Below are positions 51,808-59,985 of a stretch of 64,000 bases of DNA, in pieces; position 1 is the stretch's first letter, and every line of letters begins with the position of its first letter. A program made the position numbers and the translations under genes. Source of the stretch: an uncultured Clostridia bacterium (GTDB lineage: Bacteria; Bacillota; Clostridia; Christensenellales; Borkfalkiaceae); contig CALVHO010000008.1 of NCBI GenBank assembly GCA_944328445.1, positions 1-64,000 of the forward strand, written 5' to 3'. Below the pieces are notes generated by a model that saw nothing but the letters and a program-made list of their open reading frames with translations, did no database searches and was not told the origin of the DNA.

Positions 51808-53127
51808 ATGAATCCGCTCATCGCCATCGTGGGGCGGCCCAACGTGGGCAAGAGCACCCTTTTCAACAAGATCGCGGGCCGCAGGCTCTCCATCACCGAG
51901 GACCGCCCCGGCGTCACGCGCGACAGGCTGTACGCCGACGCCGAATGGCGGGGCAAAAAGTTCGCCGTCGTCGACACGGGCGGCATCGAGCTGCGCTCGC
52001 AGGACACGATGTGGCGGGAGATCCTGCGCCAGGCGGACGTCGCCATCGAGACGGCGCAGGTCATCGTGCTGATGGTGGACGGGCGGGAGGAGCTGACCTC
52101 TTCCGACTACGAGGTGGCGGATAAGCTCCGCCGCAGCAAAAAGCCCGTGCTCTTGGCCGTGAACAAGATCGACGAATTTTCGCCCGACAAACTCTTCGAC
52201 TTTTATGCCCTGGGCCTGGGGGAGCCGTACCCCGTCTCCGCCGAGCACTCGCAGGGCATCGGCGACCTGCTCGACGCGGCCGTGGCCCACTTCGAGAGCG
52301 GGCAGGAAGAGGAGGCGGACCGCCTCAAAGTGGCCGTCGTGGGCAAGCCGAACGCGGGCAAGAGCAGCCTCGTGAACAGGCTTTTGGGCTTTGAACGCGC
52401 CATCGTCACCCCGCTCGCGGGCACCACGCGCGACGCCGTGGATACCCCCTTTGAGCTGGACGGCCACAAATACACCCTCATCGACACGGCGGGCATCCGC
52501 AAAAAGAAGAACGTCTCCGACGACGTGGAGTATTACAGCGTCATGCGCGCCTTCGACGCAGTGCGCCGCGCCGACGTGTGCCTGGCCGTCATCGACAGCG
52601 CCGAAGGCCTCACCGAGCAGGACGTGAAGATCTTGGGCTACGTTCACGAACAGGGCAAGCCCTCCGTCATCGTCATGAACAAGTGGGACCTCATCGAAAA
52701 GGACGCCCGCACCGTGCAGAAGTTTGAGGAAAAGCTGCAAAGCGGCCTCAAATTCATGGACTATTACAAGTCCGTGTACATCTCCGCCAAGACGGGCCAA
52801 CGCGCCGAAAAGGTGCTCGCCCTGGCGCGCGAGGTGTACGCGCACGCCTCTTTCCGCGTCACCACGGGCACGCTGAACGAGCTCATCCTCGACGCCGTGC
52901 GCGCCAACGAGCCCGCCTCGTTCAACGGGCGGCGGCTGAAAGTGTACTATTGCACGCAGCCCTCCGTCTGCCCGCCCACCTTCGTCTTGTCCGTCAACGA
53001 CGGGGAGCTGCTGCATTTTTCGTACAGGCGCTACCTCGAAAACGTGCTGCGCCGCGCCTTCGATTTTTCGGGCACGCCCGTGCGGCTGATCGCCCGCGGC
53101 CGCGGCGAAAAGGAAACGGCGCTGTAA
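51808..53127 (+). CDS. der: Ribosome-associated GTPase Der (EngA)
   Basis: This 439-residue tandem GTPase acts in 50S assembly. Domain 1: GRPNVGKSTLFNKI, DTGGIE, NKID. Domain 2: GKPNAGKSSLVNRLL, DTAGIRKK, NKWDL. A C-terminal KH-like domain ends the protein. The length is typical. The ATG at 51808 follows TGGGAG. The usual Firmicutes neighbour plsY follows 96 nt downstream. Confidence 0.97.
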   Translation: MNPLIAIVGRPNVGKSTLFNKIAGRRLSITEDRPGVTRDRLYADAEWRGKKFAVVDTGGIELRSQDTMWREILRQADVAIETAQVIVLMVDGREELTSSDYEVADKLRRSKKPVLLAVNKIDEFSPDKLFDFYALGLGEPYPVSAEHSQGIGDLLDAAVAHFESGQEEEADRLKVAVVGKPNAGKSSLVNRLLGFERAIVTPLAGTTRDAVDTPFELDGHKYTLIDTAGIRKKKNVSDDVEYYSVMRAFDAVRRADVCLAVIDSAEGLTEQDVKILGYVHEQGKPSVIVMNKWDLIEKDARTVQKFEEKLQSGLKFMDYYKSVYISAKTGQRAEKVLALAREVYAHASFRVTTGTLNELILDAVRANEPASFNGRRLKVYYCTQPSVCPPTFVLSVNDGELLHFSYRRYLENVLRRAFDFSGTPVRLIARGRGEKETAL

Positions 53128-53223
53128 CGCGGGCGCGCCCGCGAAAGGCCGCACCCGCAAAGGAGTGCGTTCACACCCGCGAAAGGCATTTACGGCCGCC
53201 GCGCCGCGGCGGGAGGGGAGGAG

Positions 53224-53949
53224 ATGAAAGAGCTGTACATTGCCGACATCTGGTATTGGCTGGTGCTGATGGCCGTGCTCTCCTATTTTGTCGGCTGCTT
53301 CAATTTCGCACTGCTCATTTCCAAGATCAAGCACAAGGACGTGCGCAAGATGGGCAGCGGCAACCCGGGCACCATGAACATGAGCCGCCAGTTCGGCTTG
53401 AAGATCGGCGCCCTGACCCTCTTTCTGGACATGATCAAGGGCGGCCTGCCCGTGCTGGCGGGCTACCTCATCTTCAAGGACTGCGCCTTTGCGGGCACCG
53501 AGGTGCCCGTCTCCGACTTCGCCCGCTACCTCTGCGGCGTTTCGGTCATCGTCGGGCACATCTACCCCGTGACCATGCGCTTCAAGGGCGGCAAGGGCGT
53601 GGCGTCCACACTGGGCATGTACGCCTTCGCCCTCTGCTGCGAACGGTGGTGGATGATCTTCGTCGTGCTCGGCATCCTGCTCCTCACGCTCGGCTACATC
53701 GTCGTCTTTGAATGGGGCTCGATGGGCAGCCTTTTGGGCATCACCTTGCTCACGTGCGCGCAGGGCATCTTCTTCTACCTCCGCTACGCGGACATGCTAC
53801 TCAACGGTTGGGTGATCGCCGTCTTTTTGCTGCTCGCGCTCGACTGTTTCCTCACGTGGTTCGCCCACCGCAAAAACCTCGTCGCGCTGCTGGCGGGCGA
53901 GGAGCACCGCACCTCCGTGAAAAAGCTCTCGCACGGCAAAAAGGGCTGA
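53224..53949 (+). CDS. plsY: Glycerol-3-phosphate acyltransferase PlsY
   Basis: This 241-residue integral membrane acyltransferase transfers acyl from acyl-phosphate to glycerol-3-phosphate, the first step of phosphatidate synthesis in Firmicutes. The three conserved loops are visible: GSGNPGTMNMSRQFG, VGHIYPVTMRFKGGKGVAS and the hydrophobic helices between them. It is a little longer than average because of an extended central region and a basic C-terminus. The ATG follows GGGAGGGGAGGAG. Acyl-phosphate can arise from FakA/FakB, encoded in part at 2231. Confidence 0.95.
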   Translation: MKELYIADIWYWLVLMAVLSYFVGCFNFALLISKIKHKDVRKMGSGNPGTMNMSRQFGLKIGALTLFLDMIKGGLPVLAGYLIFKDCAFAGTEVPVSDFARYLCGVSVIVGHIYPVTMRFKGGKGVASTLGMYAFALCCERWWMIFVVLGILLLTLGYIVVFEWGSMGSLLGITLLTCAQGIFFYLRYADMLLNGWVIAVFLLLALDCFLTWFAHRKNLVALLAGEEHRTSVKKLSHGKKG

Positions 53950-53977
53950 CGGCTCTTGGCAAATATCCGGAAAGACT

Positions 53978-54014
53978 ACGGGCACGGCCGAAAGGCCGTG
54001 CCCGTCCCGTTTTG
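53978..54014 (+). terminator. plsY terminator
   Basis: ACGGGCACGGCC-GAAA-GGCCGTGCCCGT (53978-54005), a 12-bp stem with a GNRA loop, followed by CCCGTTTTGG. Confidence 0.75.
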
Positions 54015-54079
54015 GTCTGATTTTTCGGGGTACGTATCCGCTTTTTCGCGCCGCGCGGCAAAGACCCGCGCCGCCGCGT

Positions 54080-55054
54080 TCAGCCGATCTTGCGCACGAA
54101 GGGGTGGTAGGCGAGGATCTTTTCGATCTCTTCGAGGGCGCCGTCGGGGATGCGCAAGCCGCTGGCGGCCACGTTGGCTTCGAGCTGTTCGGGCTTGGAC
54201 GCGCCCGTGATCACCGAGGAGATCTGCGGCAGGCGCAAGATCCACGCCAGCGCCAGCACCGCGAGGTTGACGCCCAGCCCCTGCGCGACCTTGGAAAGCG
54301 CCTCCACCTTGCCGAGGTTTTCGTCGGTGAGCAGGTTGTTGATCTGCTTGTCCGCCTGGTGCGTCGCGCGCGAACCCGCGGGCAGCGGCTGGCCCTTGCG
54401 GTATTTTCCCGTCAAAAGCCCCTGCGCCAGCGGAGAGAAAGGCACGATGCCGATGCCGTTTTCGGCGCAGATCGAAACGATCTCGTCCTCGATGTAGCGG
54501 TCCACCATGTTGTACTGCGGCTGGATGACGCTCAGCGGCCGCAGGTGCAGTTCCTTGACGGCCGCGATCGCCTTGCACAGCTGCACGGGCGACCATTCGC
54601 TGACCCCGTAGTAGAGGATCTTGCCCTGCGCCACCATGTCCGAGAGCACCTGCATGGTCTCTTCGATGGGGGTGGTGGGGTCGAAGCGGTGGCAGAAATA
54701 GAGGTCCAGGTAGTCCAGCTTCATGTTTTTGAGGGTGTTGTCGAGCTGTTCGACGATGTGCTTGCGCGAAAGCCCCCAATCGTTCGCGCCCCGCCCCATG
54801 GGGAAAAAGACCTTGGAGGATACGACGTACGAGCTGCGCTTGTAGTCGCGCAGCACGCTGCCGAGGAAGCGCTCCGCCTCGCCGCCGCTGTATGCGTCGG
54901 CGCAGTCGAAAAAGTTGACGCCCGCGTCGTACGCGGCGCGGATGCTCTGGCGCGCCGTTTCGGCGGCGCCGAGGCCGTTGAGGTCGGTCATCCAGCTCCC
55001 GAGGGCGATCTCGCTCACTTTCAGCCCCCATTTGCCGAGGTTGCGGTACTTCAT
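54080..55054 (-). CDS. Aldo/keto reductase (Kv-beta/YghZ-like)
   Basis: This 324-residue NADPH-dependent oxidoreductase has an AKR barrel. Catalytic tetrad positions are visible: Asp and Tyr in FFDCADAYSGGEAE, Lys in SSKVFF and His in LYFCHRFDP. The C-terminal SSVITGASKPEQLEANV binds the nucleotide phosphate. The opening MKYRNLGKWGLKVSEIALG is typical. The ATG at 55054 has AAAGGAGCC as SD. The substrate is unknown. It is convergent with plsY. Confidence 0.9.
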   Translation of the reverse strand: MKYRNLGKWGLKVSEIALGSWMTDLNGLGAAETARQSIRAAYDAGVNFFDCADAYSGGEAERFLGSVLRDYKRSSYVVSSKVFFPMGRGANDWGLSRKHIVEQLDNTLKNMKLDYLDLYFCHRFDPTTPIEETMQVLSDMVAQGKILYYGVSEWSPVQLCKAIAAVKELHLRPLSVIQPQYNMVDRYIEDEIVSICAENGIGIVPFSPLAQGLLTGKYRKGQPLPAGSRATHQADKQINNLLTDENLGKVEALSKVAQGLGVNLAVLALAWILRLPQISSVITGASKPEQLEANVAASGLRIPDGALEEIEKILAYHPFVRKIG

Positions 55055-55105
55055 ATAGGCTCCTTTGTGCCCGCGGCGCGTCCGCGTGGCCGTGTGTTTT
55101 CCCTC

Positions 55106-55134
55106 ATTATACCGCGTGCCCGCCCGCCTGTCAA
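55106..55134 (-). promoter_or_regulatory. Aldo/keto reductase promoter
   Basis: On the minus strand TTGACA (complement 55129-55134), 17-nt spacer, TATAAT (complement 55106-55111). In the gap 55055-55402 there are also a GTGAACG/CGTTCAC inverted pair (about 55158-55182) and CRC-like CACCGCAAACACCGCAA repeats near 55205. Confidence 0.88.
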
Positions 55135-55335
55135 CCGCGGCGGAAAATTTTTTGCCGCCGTGAACGCCGCGACCGCCGTTCACGCCCCGCCGCAGACACC
55201 CGCGCCGCAAACACCGCAAACACCGCAAGCGCCGCGCCCGCCGTTCATGCCTTTGCCGTGAATACGCTCCTTGCGCGTTCCTTGTATTGCGGGCGCGTAC
55301 GCGGGCGCTCCCCGCGGCGGGCGGGGCAAAATCGG

Positions 55336-55364
55336 TTGCATTTCGCGGCCGAGGGGTATATAAT
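55336..55364 (+). promoter_or_regulatory. Promoter of gene 55403
   Basis: TTGCAT (55336-55341), 17-nt spacer, TATAAT (55359-55364). Confidence 0.78.
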
Positions 55365-55402
55365 AGGGGCGTCCCGCGGGCGGCGGGGCGGGGAGGGCCT
55401 GC

Positions 55403-56521
55403 ATGACGGACATCATCGACCGCATGGAAAAGAGCATTTTCGAGGCGCAGTGCGCGCGGCTGGCGCGGCTGACGGGGCACGCCTACGACCTCGCCTTCAT
55501 CGGCGGGATGTATACGCGCGTCAAGGAGCAGTACCTCGAAGAGCTCGCCCGCCGCAAGATCCGCCTGCGCCCGCTCGACGGCGCGCGGCTGGACGAGATC
55601 GTCGGCTACATCTGGTACTACCACCTCTTCCACACCTCGCACCTTTCGCAGGAGCTCGCCAAAAAGGCGGAGTCGGACGAAAGTTACCGCGACGCGCTCG
55701 TGCGCGACGTGGCCGTGCGCATCGTCATCAACGAGCACCTCAACGTCAACAAGATCTCCAACACTTCGGAGTATTCCCCCGAGATCGCCACCTTCAACAT
55801 GGCGTGCAGCTATTCGCTCTTCCTGCTGGGCGGGTTCAAGGGCGCCGACGCGCGCATGAACGGGCTCAACAACCTCTTCAAAAAGTCGCTCGTCACCATC
55901 AAGAGCATCTTGCAGCTGCTGGCCGCGGGCAACAGCTGCGACGCCGTCATCCTCTGGCGGCACCTGCATGAGCTCGAATGCGTTCTCATCGTGCTGTGCA
56001 CCCGCGGCGAAGAGATGTTCGGGCACTACGTCCGCCACATGGAGTACCTGAACATGGATGGCAACCCCCGCGCCGCGCAGTTGCAGGAACGGCTCGCCGA
56101 AGAGTGCAAGGCCTTCGCCGTCAAGGAGCGCAACGCCTTCGTCAACTACGGCTGGCTGGTGTACGTGGAGGGCTTCCGCGAGGGGTTCGGCAAGGAATAC
56201 AGGCTCAATTTCAAAGACGGGCTGCAAAAAGTCGCGGGGCAGAGCGCCCGCCACGCGGCCTACGCCGCCGCCAGCAAGATCCTGCACCCCTCGGCCTGGG
56301 TGGTGGCCATCCGCGACGATAAATTTTACAAGTTCGTCAACTTCGAGCTCGCCAAAACGCTTGCCAACATTGCGGGGCTCATCGGGCGGTACGCCGCCCG
56401 CTACCGCGGCAGCAGCGCCCGCCCCGCCGAGTGCGACGGTTACGCCCGCACCATCGCGGGGTACCTGGGCACCATCGCGCGCAACAACCGCGTCATCGCC
56501 GCCAAGTATCCCGAAAACTGA
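55403..56521 (+). CDS. DUF5677-like helical protein
   Basis: This 372-residue, mostly alpha-helical, soluble protein is tentatively placed with DUF5677-type proteins because of the WRHLHELECVLIVLCTRG stretch and the later YVRHMEY and KEYRLNF segments. No catalytic motif can be assigned. The ATG follows CGGGGAGGGCC. It is a single-gene unit with its own promoter and a strong hairpin behind it. Confidence 0.55.
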   Translation: MTDIIDRMEKSIFEAQCARLARLTGHAYDLAFIGGMYTRVKEQYLEELARRKIRLRPLDGARLDEIVGYIWYYHLFHTSHLSQELAKKAESDESYRDALVRDVAVRIVINEHLNVNKISNTSEYSPEIATFNMACSYSLFLLGGFKGADARMNGLNNLFKKSLVTIKSILQLLAAGNSCDAVILWRHLHELECVLIVLCTRGEEMFGHYVRHMEYLNMDGNPRAAQLQERLAEECKAFAVKERNAFVNYGWLVYVEGFREGFGKEYRLNFKDGLQKVAGQSARHAAYAAASKILHPSAWVVAIRDDKFYKFVNFELAKTLANIAGLIGRYAARYRGSSARPAECDGYARTIAGYLGTIARNNRVIAAKYPEN

Positions 56522-56587
56522 CCGCCGTCCGTGCGGCAGGGGAACGGAGCACAAAAAAACCGCCCGCCGTTTCGGCGGGCAAGAGCA

Positions 56588-56627
56588 GGCCGCGGCGCCG
56601 CCCTTCGGGGCGGCGCCGCGGCCTTTC
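56588..56627 (+). terminator. Strong GC hairpin after 55403 gene
   Basis: 16-bp perfect stem (56588-56603 with 56608-56623) with a TTCG loop and TTTC after it. A smaller GCCCGCCG/CGGCGGGC hairpin precedes it at 56562-56580. Confidence 0.7.
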
Positions 56628-56666
56628 GGAAAAATTTTACGGTCCGCCGCGGCCTCTGCGGGCATG

Positions 56667-56693
56667 AAAAAACCGCCCGCGGGCGACGGGCGG
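56667..56693 (-). terminator. TSCPD gene terminator
   Basis: CCGCCCG/CGGGCGG (56673-56679 with 56687-56693), with six A at 56667-56672 giving a T run on the minus strand. Confidence 0.75.
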
Positions 56694-56742
56694 CCGCGGC
56701 GGTGCGGTGTTCGTTCGGGCGCGGCTCGGCCCCGCGCAAAAC

Positions 56743-57009
56743 TCAGGAGCGCGGCTCCTTCGCCTCGCGGTCCAGGTAGGCGAGGGCGGCGCTGGCGAGC
56801 TGGTCGGGGCAGGAGGTGTTGTTGCGGCACTTGATGCCTTTGAGGGCGGTGCTCACCTCTTCGAGCGTCTTACCTTCGATCAGCCGCGCGATGCCCTGCA
56901 AATTGCCGCTGCACCCGCCGATGAATTTTACGTTGTGGATGCGGTTTTCGCCGTCCACGTCAAAAATGATCTGGCGCGAACAGGTCCCTTTGGTGTTGTA
57001 AGTAAACAT
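56743..57009 (-). CDS. TSCPD domain protein
   Basis: This 88-residue protein carries the signature of the small TSCPD family: TKGTCSRQIIFDVDG, FIGGCSGNLQGIARLIEG and NNTSCPDQLASAL-type end (here NNTSCPDQLASAA). Four Cys are conserved. The role is unknown; the family is common in Clostridia. The ATG at 57009 follows GGAGGAG. It lies 18 nt after the DUF4364 gene and is probably co-transcribed. Confidence 0.88.
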   Translation of the reverse strand: MFTYNTKGTCSRQIIFDVDGENRIHNVKFIGGCSGNLQGIARLIEGKTLEEVSTALKGIKCRNNTSCPDQLASAALAYLDREAKEPRS

Positions 57010-57027
57010 ACGATCGTTCTCCTCCGA

Positions 57028-57552
57028 TCAGTCAACGAGATTTTCATAGATCACCGCATAGACGTCCGCCGCCTTCAATTCCCATTTTTTGTAGATGTTC
57101 TGCGCCGTCTTGCGGTCGGGGACGACGAATTTGAGTTCGAGCATGGGCTGGGCGGGGGCGAGGATGCGCAAAAAGACGGTGTAGGTGCCGTCCTTGTTCT
57201 GGTAGTAATCCGACTTGCATTCCTGGCGGTTGCGGTAGCGGGCGGAGTTGTTTTTGACGAACACGGAGATCTCTTCGCGCGTGCTCTTGGGGATGTTGAT
57301 GTAGAAGTTCGCCAAACAGCTCCTGCCGTCGGGCGTGATGGTATAGAGGGTGTCGTCGTTGACGTCCACCGTACAGATAAACCCGTCTTCCAAAAGCTGC
57401 GAAACGATCATCACGCAGTCCATGTAATTGATCCAGTCGTTGCTGGTCGAGCACATGTCGACGATCGTCCGCTCGGAAAGGGCGCTCTCCATTTTATCGA
57501 AGACGAAAAGCAGTATTAATTTGTTTACGAACGTTTCGCCTTGGATCTGCAT
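57028..57552 (-). CDS. DUF4364 family protein
   Basis: This 174-residue protein starts MQIQGETFVNKLILLFVFDKM and has a winged-helix-like N-terminal half (LLEDGFICTVDV, DTLYTITPDG) and a beta-rich C-terminal half (FLRILAPAQPMLELKFVV). This is the layout of DUF4364, a putative transcription regulator in Clostridia. The ATG at 57552 has AAGGG upstream; 20 in-frame codons before it lack an SD. The function is unproven. Confidence 0.82.
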   Translation of the reverse strand: MQIQGETFVNKLILLFVFDKMESALSERTIVDMCSTSNDWINYMDCVMIVSQLLEDGFICTVDVNDDTLYTITPDGRSCLANFYINIPKSTREEISVFVKNNSARYRNRQECKSDYYQNKDGTYTVFLRILAPAQPMLELKFVVPDRKTAQNIYKKWELKAADVYAVIYENLVD

Positions 57553-57590
57553 GCGTATGGCCCTTTTCGTCCCAAAATCGCCCGACGGAC

Positions 57591-57622
57591 AAAAAATCCG
57601 CTTTTTTCGCAAAAAGCGGATT
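57591..57622 (-). terminator. HPr-like gene terminator
   Basis: AATCCGCTTTTT/AAAAAGCGGATT (57595-57606 with 57611-57622), followed on the minus strand by a T run (A run at 57591-57596). Confidence 0.85.
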
Positions 57623-57651
57623 GATTTCGTCCGGTGTATGCGGTGCCGAGG

Positions 57652-57876
57652 TTATGCGAATTTTTTCAGCGCTTCGACGAGGTCGTCGCAGTTGTCGGAG
57701 TGGATCTCCACGACCAGGGGCTTGGACAAATCGAGGCTGAAAATGCCGAGGATGGATTTGGCATCGACGACGTATTTGTCGCTTTTGAGGTCGATCTCGT
57801 ACGGATAGTCCTGCACGATACGGACAAAGTCTTTCACTTTTTGCGCCATCTGCAGAGAAATTTTGACGGATTTCAT
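57652..57876 (-). CDS. HPr-like protein lacking the catalytic His
   Basis: This 74-residue protein has the HPr fold pattern and keeps the regulatory-serine region KSILGIFSLDLSKPL (Ser41 at the place of HPr Ser46). The GxHARPA motif that carries phospho-His15 is replaced by LQMAQKVKDF, so it cannot act as a PTS phosphocarrier. Such variants are frequent in Clostridia and may be regulatory. The ATG at 57876 follows GGAGGTATCACC. Confidence 0.82.
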   Translation of the reverse strand: MKSVKISLQMAQKVKDFVRIVQDYPYEIDLKSDKYVVDAKSILGIFSLDLSKPLVVEIHSDNCDDLVEALKKFA

Positions 57877-57904
57877 GGTGATACCTCCGGATTGGGTTTT
57901 CTCT

Positions 57905-57933
57905 ATTATACATAAAAAATTTTTGAAAATCAA
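57905..57933 (-). promoter_or_regulatory. HPr-like gene promoter
   Basis: On the minus strand TTGATT (complement 57928-57933), 17-nt spacer, TATAAT (complement 57905-57910). A facing promoter, TTAATT (57953-57958) - 17 nt - TATAAT (57976-57981), serves the gene at 58034. Confidence 0.8.
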
Positions 57934-58033
57934 GATATTTCCCAAAAATAACTTAATTAAATTTAATTTTTGTGCTATAATGACAGACGGAATGCAAATG
58001 TTATACCTTTTGCACAATTCAAAGGAGAAAACC

Positions 58034-58723
58034 ATGCGTACGGACGGCGCGCAAGTCGAACTTTTTTTGCAAAAATGCGACGAACTGACGGATTCGGGTT
58101 ACATCCTGGCCGATACCAAGATCGGCGAGCTTTTGCGCTGCATCGCCGCTTCCGACGTTCTGTACGCCTTTTTCCGTGAACTGACGCGCGGCTTCGATTA
58201 CCCCGCCGCCAAGCGCCGCTGCCTGGGCGAGGGGAGGCGCCTGCTCTTTCCCGAAGACGCGGCCGAAAAGCTCGCCTTCACCTTCTGCCTTTTGGCCGAC
58301 CTCGACAACAAGGTCATCGACCTTCCCGCCTTTTTGCGGCAGTATTTTTACGAGGACGGCAGCCTGGCGGGGAGCTTTTACGCCTTTTCCAACCAGGTCG
58401 TCAAGCCCTTCCGCGCCGCCATCCGCCTGATGTTCAAGGGCGCGCCCGCCCCCGCGCCGCAGCCGAAGCCGCTGCAAGAGGCCGTGGCGGCCGAGCGCGA
58501 CGCGGTGATGCTCTCGCCCTTGCCCGACGCGCGCAAAGTGGACGCGCTCCTGCTTTTGAACGCGCTCGGCGCATGCGGGCGGGACCCCGCCCTTCTGGCG
58601 GGCGCGCTGTGCGGGTACCTGTACTTTGCCGACGCCTGCGGCCGCCGCGGCGAAAACGTGGAGGCCATGCGCGCGGCGCTTGCCGCCGTGAAAGAGACCA
58701 TCGGGACCGCAAGGAGGCCGTGA
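58034..58723 (+). CDS. Uncharacterised alpha-helical protein
   Basis: This 229-residue, Ala/Leu-rich, probably soluble helical protein has an Ala/Pro linker (GAPAPAPQPKPLQE) between an N-terminal part (FFRELTRGFDYPAAKRRC) and a C-terminal part (VDALLLLNALGACGRDPALL). I do not recognise it. SD AAAGGAGAAAA fits the ATG at 58034. The NUDIX gene follows after 2 nt, so the two are co-translated. Confidence 0.7.
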   Translation: MRTDGAQVELFLQKCDELTDSGYILADTKIGELLRCIAASDVLYAFFRELTRGFDYPAAKRRCLGEGRRLLFPEDAAEKLAFTFCLLADLDNKVIDLPAFLRQYFYEDGSLAGSFYAFSNQVVKPFRAAIRLMFKGAPAPAPQPKPLQEAVAAERDAVMLSPLPDARKVDALLLLNALGACGRDPALLAGALCGYLYFADACGRRGENVEAMRAALAAVKETIGTARRP

Positions 58724-58725
58724 AC

Positions 58726-59253
58726 ATGGATCTGACCGAACGCACCGTAAAAAAGAACACCGTTTACCGCGGCAAGATCATCTCGCTGCGCGTGGACGAC
58801 GCCCTGTTGCCCGACGGCAACCCCTGCCGCCGCGAGCTCGTCGAACACCCCGGCGGGGCGAGCGTGTTGTACGTGGAGGAGGGGAAGGTGTTGCTCGTGA
58901 AGCAGTACCGCTACGCCTACGGCGAGGAGACGTTGGAGATCCCCGCGGGCAAGCTCAACCCCGGCGAGGACCCCGCCGTGACCGCCGCGCGCGAACTTTC
59001 CGAAGAGACGGGCCGCACCCCCGCGCGCGTCGAGCACCTCTTCACCATCTACCCGACCCCGGGTTACACGAACGAGAAGATCTACATCTACCGCGCCCAC
59101 GGCGTGACGGGCGGCGCGCCCCATCCCGACGAGGACGAGTTCGTTTCCGCCGCCTTCTATCCCTTGGAGGAGGCGCGCGCCATGATCTACGACGGCCGCA
59201 TCCGCGACGCCAAGACCATTATTGCCGTTTTGAGCCTGTTTCAGTCCGCGTGA
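58726..59253 (+). CDS. NUDIX hydrolase, ADP-ribose pyrophosphatase type
   Basis: This 175-residue enzyme has the complete NUDIX box GKLNPGEDPAVTAARELSEETG and the preceding LLVKQYRYAYGEETLEIPAG typical of ADP-ribose pyrophosphatases (YqkG/NudF-like). It would hydrolyse ADP-ribose and related nucleotides. The ATG at 58726 follows AAGGAGG (58711-58717), which lies within the upstream gene. Confidence 0.9.
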   Translation: MDLTERTVKKNTVYRGKIISLRVDDALLPDGNPCRRELVEHPGGASVLYVEEGKVLLVKQYRYAYGEETLEIPAGKLNPGEDPAVTAARELSEETGRTPARVEHLFTIYPTPGYTNEKIYIYRAHGVTGGAPHPDEDEFVSAAFYPLEEARAMIYDGRIRDAKTIIAVLSLFQSA

Positions 59254-59332
59254 AGGGTGCGGGCGCAAAAACGGGTCCACTTATACGGAAAAACGCGCCC
59301 GCAGCCGAACGAGGCGGGGCGCAAAACAGCAC

Positions 59333-59371
59333 AAAACGCGCCCGCGGCCGAAGCCGCGGGCGCGCGTTTTG
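59333..59371. terminator. Bidirectional terminator
   Basis: CGCGCCCGCGGC-CGAA-GCCGCGGGCGCG (59337-59364) with AAAA before and CGCGTTTTGC after, between the convergent NUDIX and Cys-rich genes. Confidence 0.8.
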
Positions 59372-59387
59372 CAGGGGCGGGCGGGGC

Positions 59388-59591
59388 TTACTTGCAGCCG
59401 CAGCCCGAACGGAACATGTTGCACAGCCCGCCGTTTTTGCAGACGCAGTACGCGGCCGCGAGGATGACGGGCAGGTAGCAGCTGTCCAGGATCCCGCTCA
59501 GGACGCCGCTCTGCGAGCAGCAGAGGATGAGCAGGAGAATGAGGATCCACAGGCAGCCGTTGCCGCCGAAGTTTCCGTTACAACCGTTCAT
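59388..59591 (-). CDS. Small Cys-rich membrane protein
   Basis: This 67-residue protein has ten Cys: NGCNGNFGGNGC at the start, a hydrophobic helix (LWILILLLILCC), a second one (LPVILAAAYCVC) and CGCK at the end. The pattern resembles high-cysteine small proteins of Clostridia with unknown role. SD GGGAGGAAAG precedes the ATG at 59591. Confidence 0.72.
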   Translation of the reverse strand: MNGCNGNFGGNGCLWILILLLILCCSQSGVLSGILDSCYLPVILAAAYCVCKNGGLCNMFRSGCGCK

Positions 59592-59807
59592 TGATCTTTC
59601 CTCCCGAGGTGCCGCAGGCGGTATGTAGCGGTAAGGCGCGCCGCGGCAAAGTGGCGGCGCCCGCCGCCCTTCCTTGCACGGGCTGCGCGCGGCCGCTCTA
59701 CTTCATATGTACGCGCCGTTTTGCGGAAATGTTCCTGCACATCCCCGCGCCCGTCCATGCCTTTGCCCCTTTGCGCGCCCGCGCGGGGGCAAACGGCTGC
59801 AATTTAG

Positions 59808-59836
59808 TTGCCAATGGCGGCGTTTTTTGCTATAAT
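59808..59836 (+). promoter_or_regulatory. ECF transporter-coaX-hom promoter
   Basis: TTGCCA (59808-59813), 17-nt spacer, TATAAT (59831-59836). Transcript leader of about 143 nt. The rest of the gap 59592-59807 shows only GC-rich DNA and one CCCGTCCATGCC motif. Confidence 0.82.
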
Positions 59837-59842
59837 ATTGAA

Positions 59843-59985
59843 CCGCGGCGGGGAAGCCCGGCCGCAGCCGCCCGTCTTTGCGGGCGGGACCCATAAGCTA
59901 TGCGCGGGGCGGATACCGCGAGGGGCCGACCCCGTTGTGCGCATAAATATACTTTTTTCACGGATACTCCGCAAGAGGAGATCCG
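59843..59985 (+). ncRNA. Candidate riboswitch-like structured leader
   Basis: The leader can fold a closing stem TATGCGC/GCGCATA (59899-59905 with 59939-59945) around two hairpins, GCGG-ATA-CCGC and GGGG-CCGA-CCCC, a three-way junction. Upstream are GCGGC/GCCGC and CGCCC/GGGCG hairpins. A U run follows at 59953-59958, then a hairpin CGGAT-a-CTCC/GGAG-ATCCG (59961-59985) that hides the GGAG SD of the first gene. I find no consensus of TPP, cobalamin, FMN, THF or preQ1 riboswitches. Confidence 0.5.

Noticed and set aside
54080-56830. Minus-strand frame of 916 codons continuing upstream of the aldo/keto reductase
   Set aside because: Only the last 324 codons match a family; the rest runs antisense to the gene at 55403 and across a clear promoter.
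59843-59985. Known riboswitch or 4.5S/6S RNA
   Set aside because: No CTGAGA/ACCTGAT pair (TPP), no cobalamin or FMN core, and no SRP GGAAG tetraloop context.
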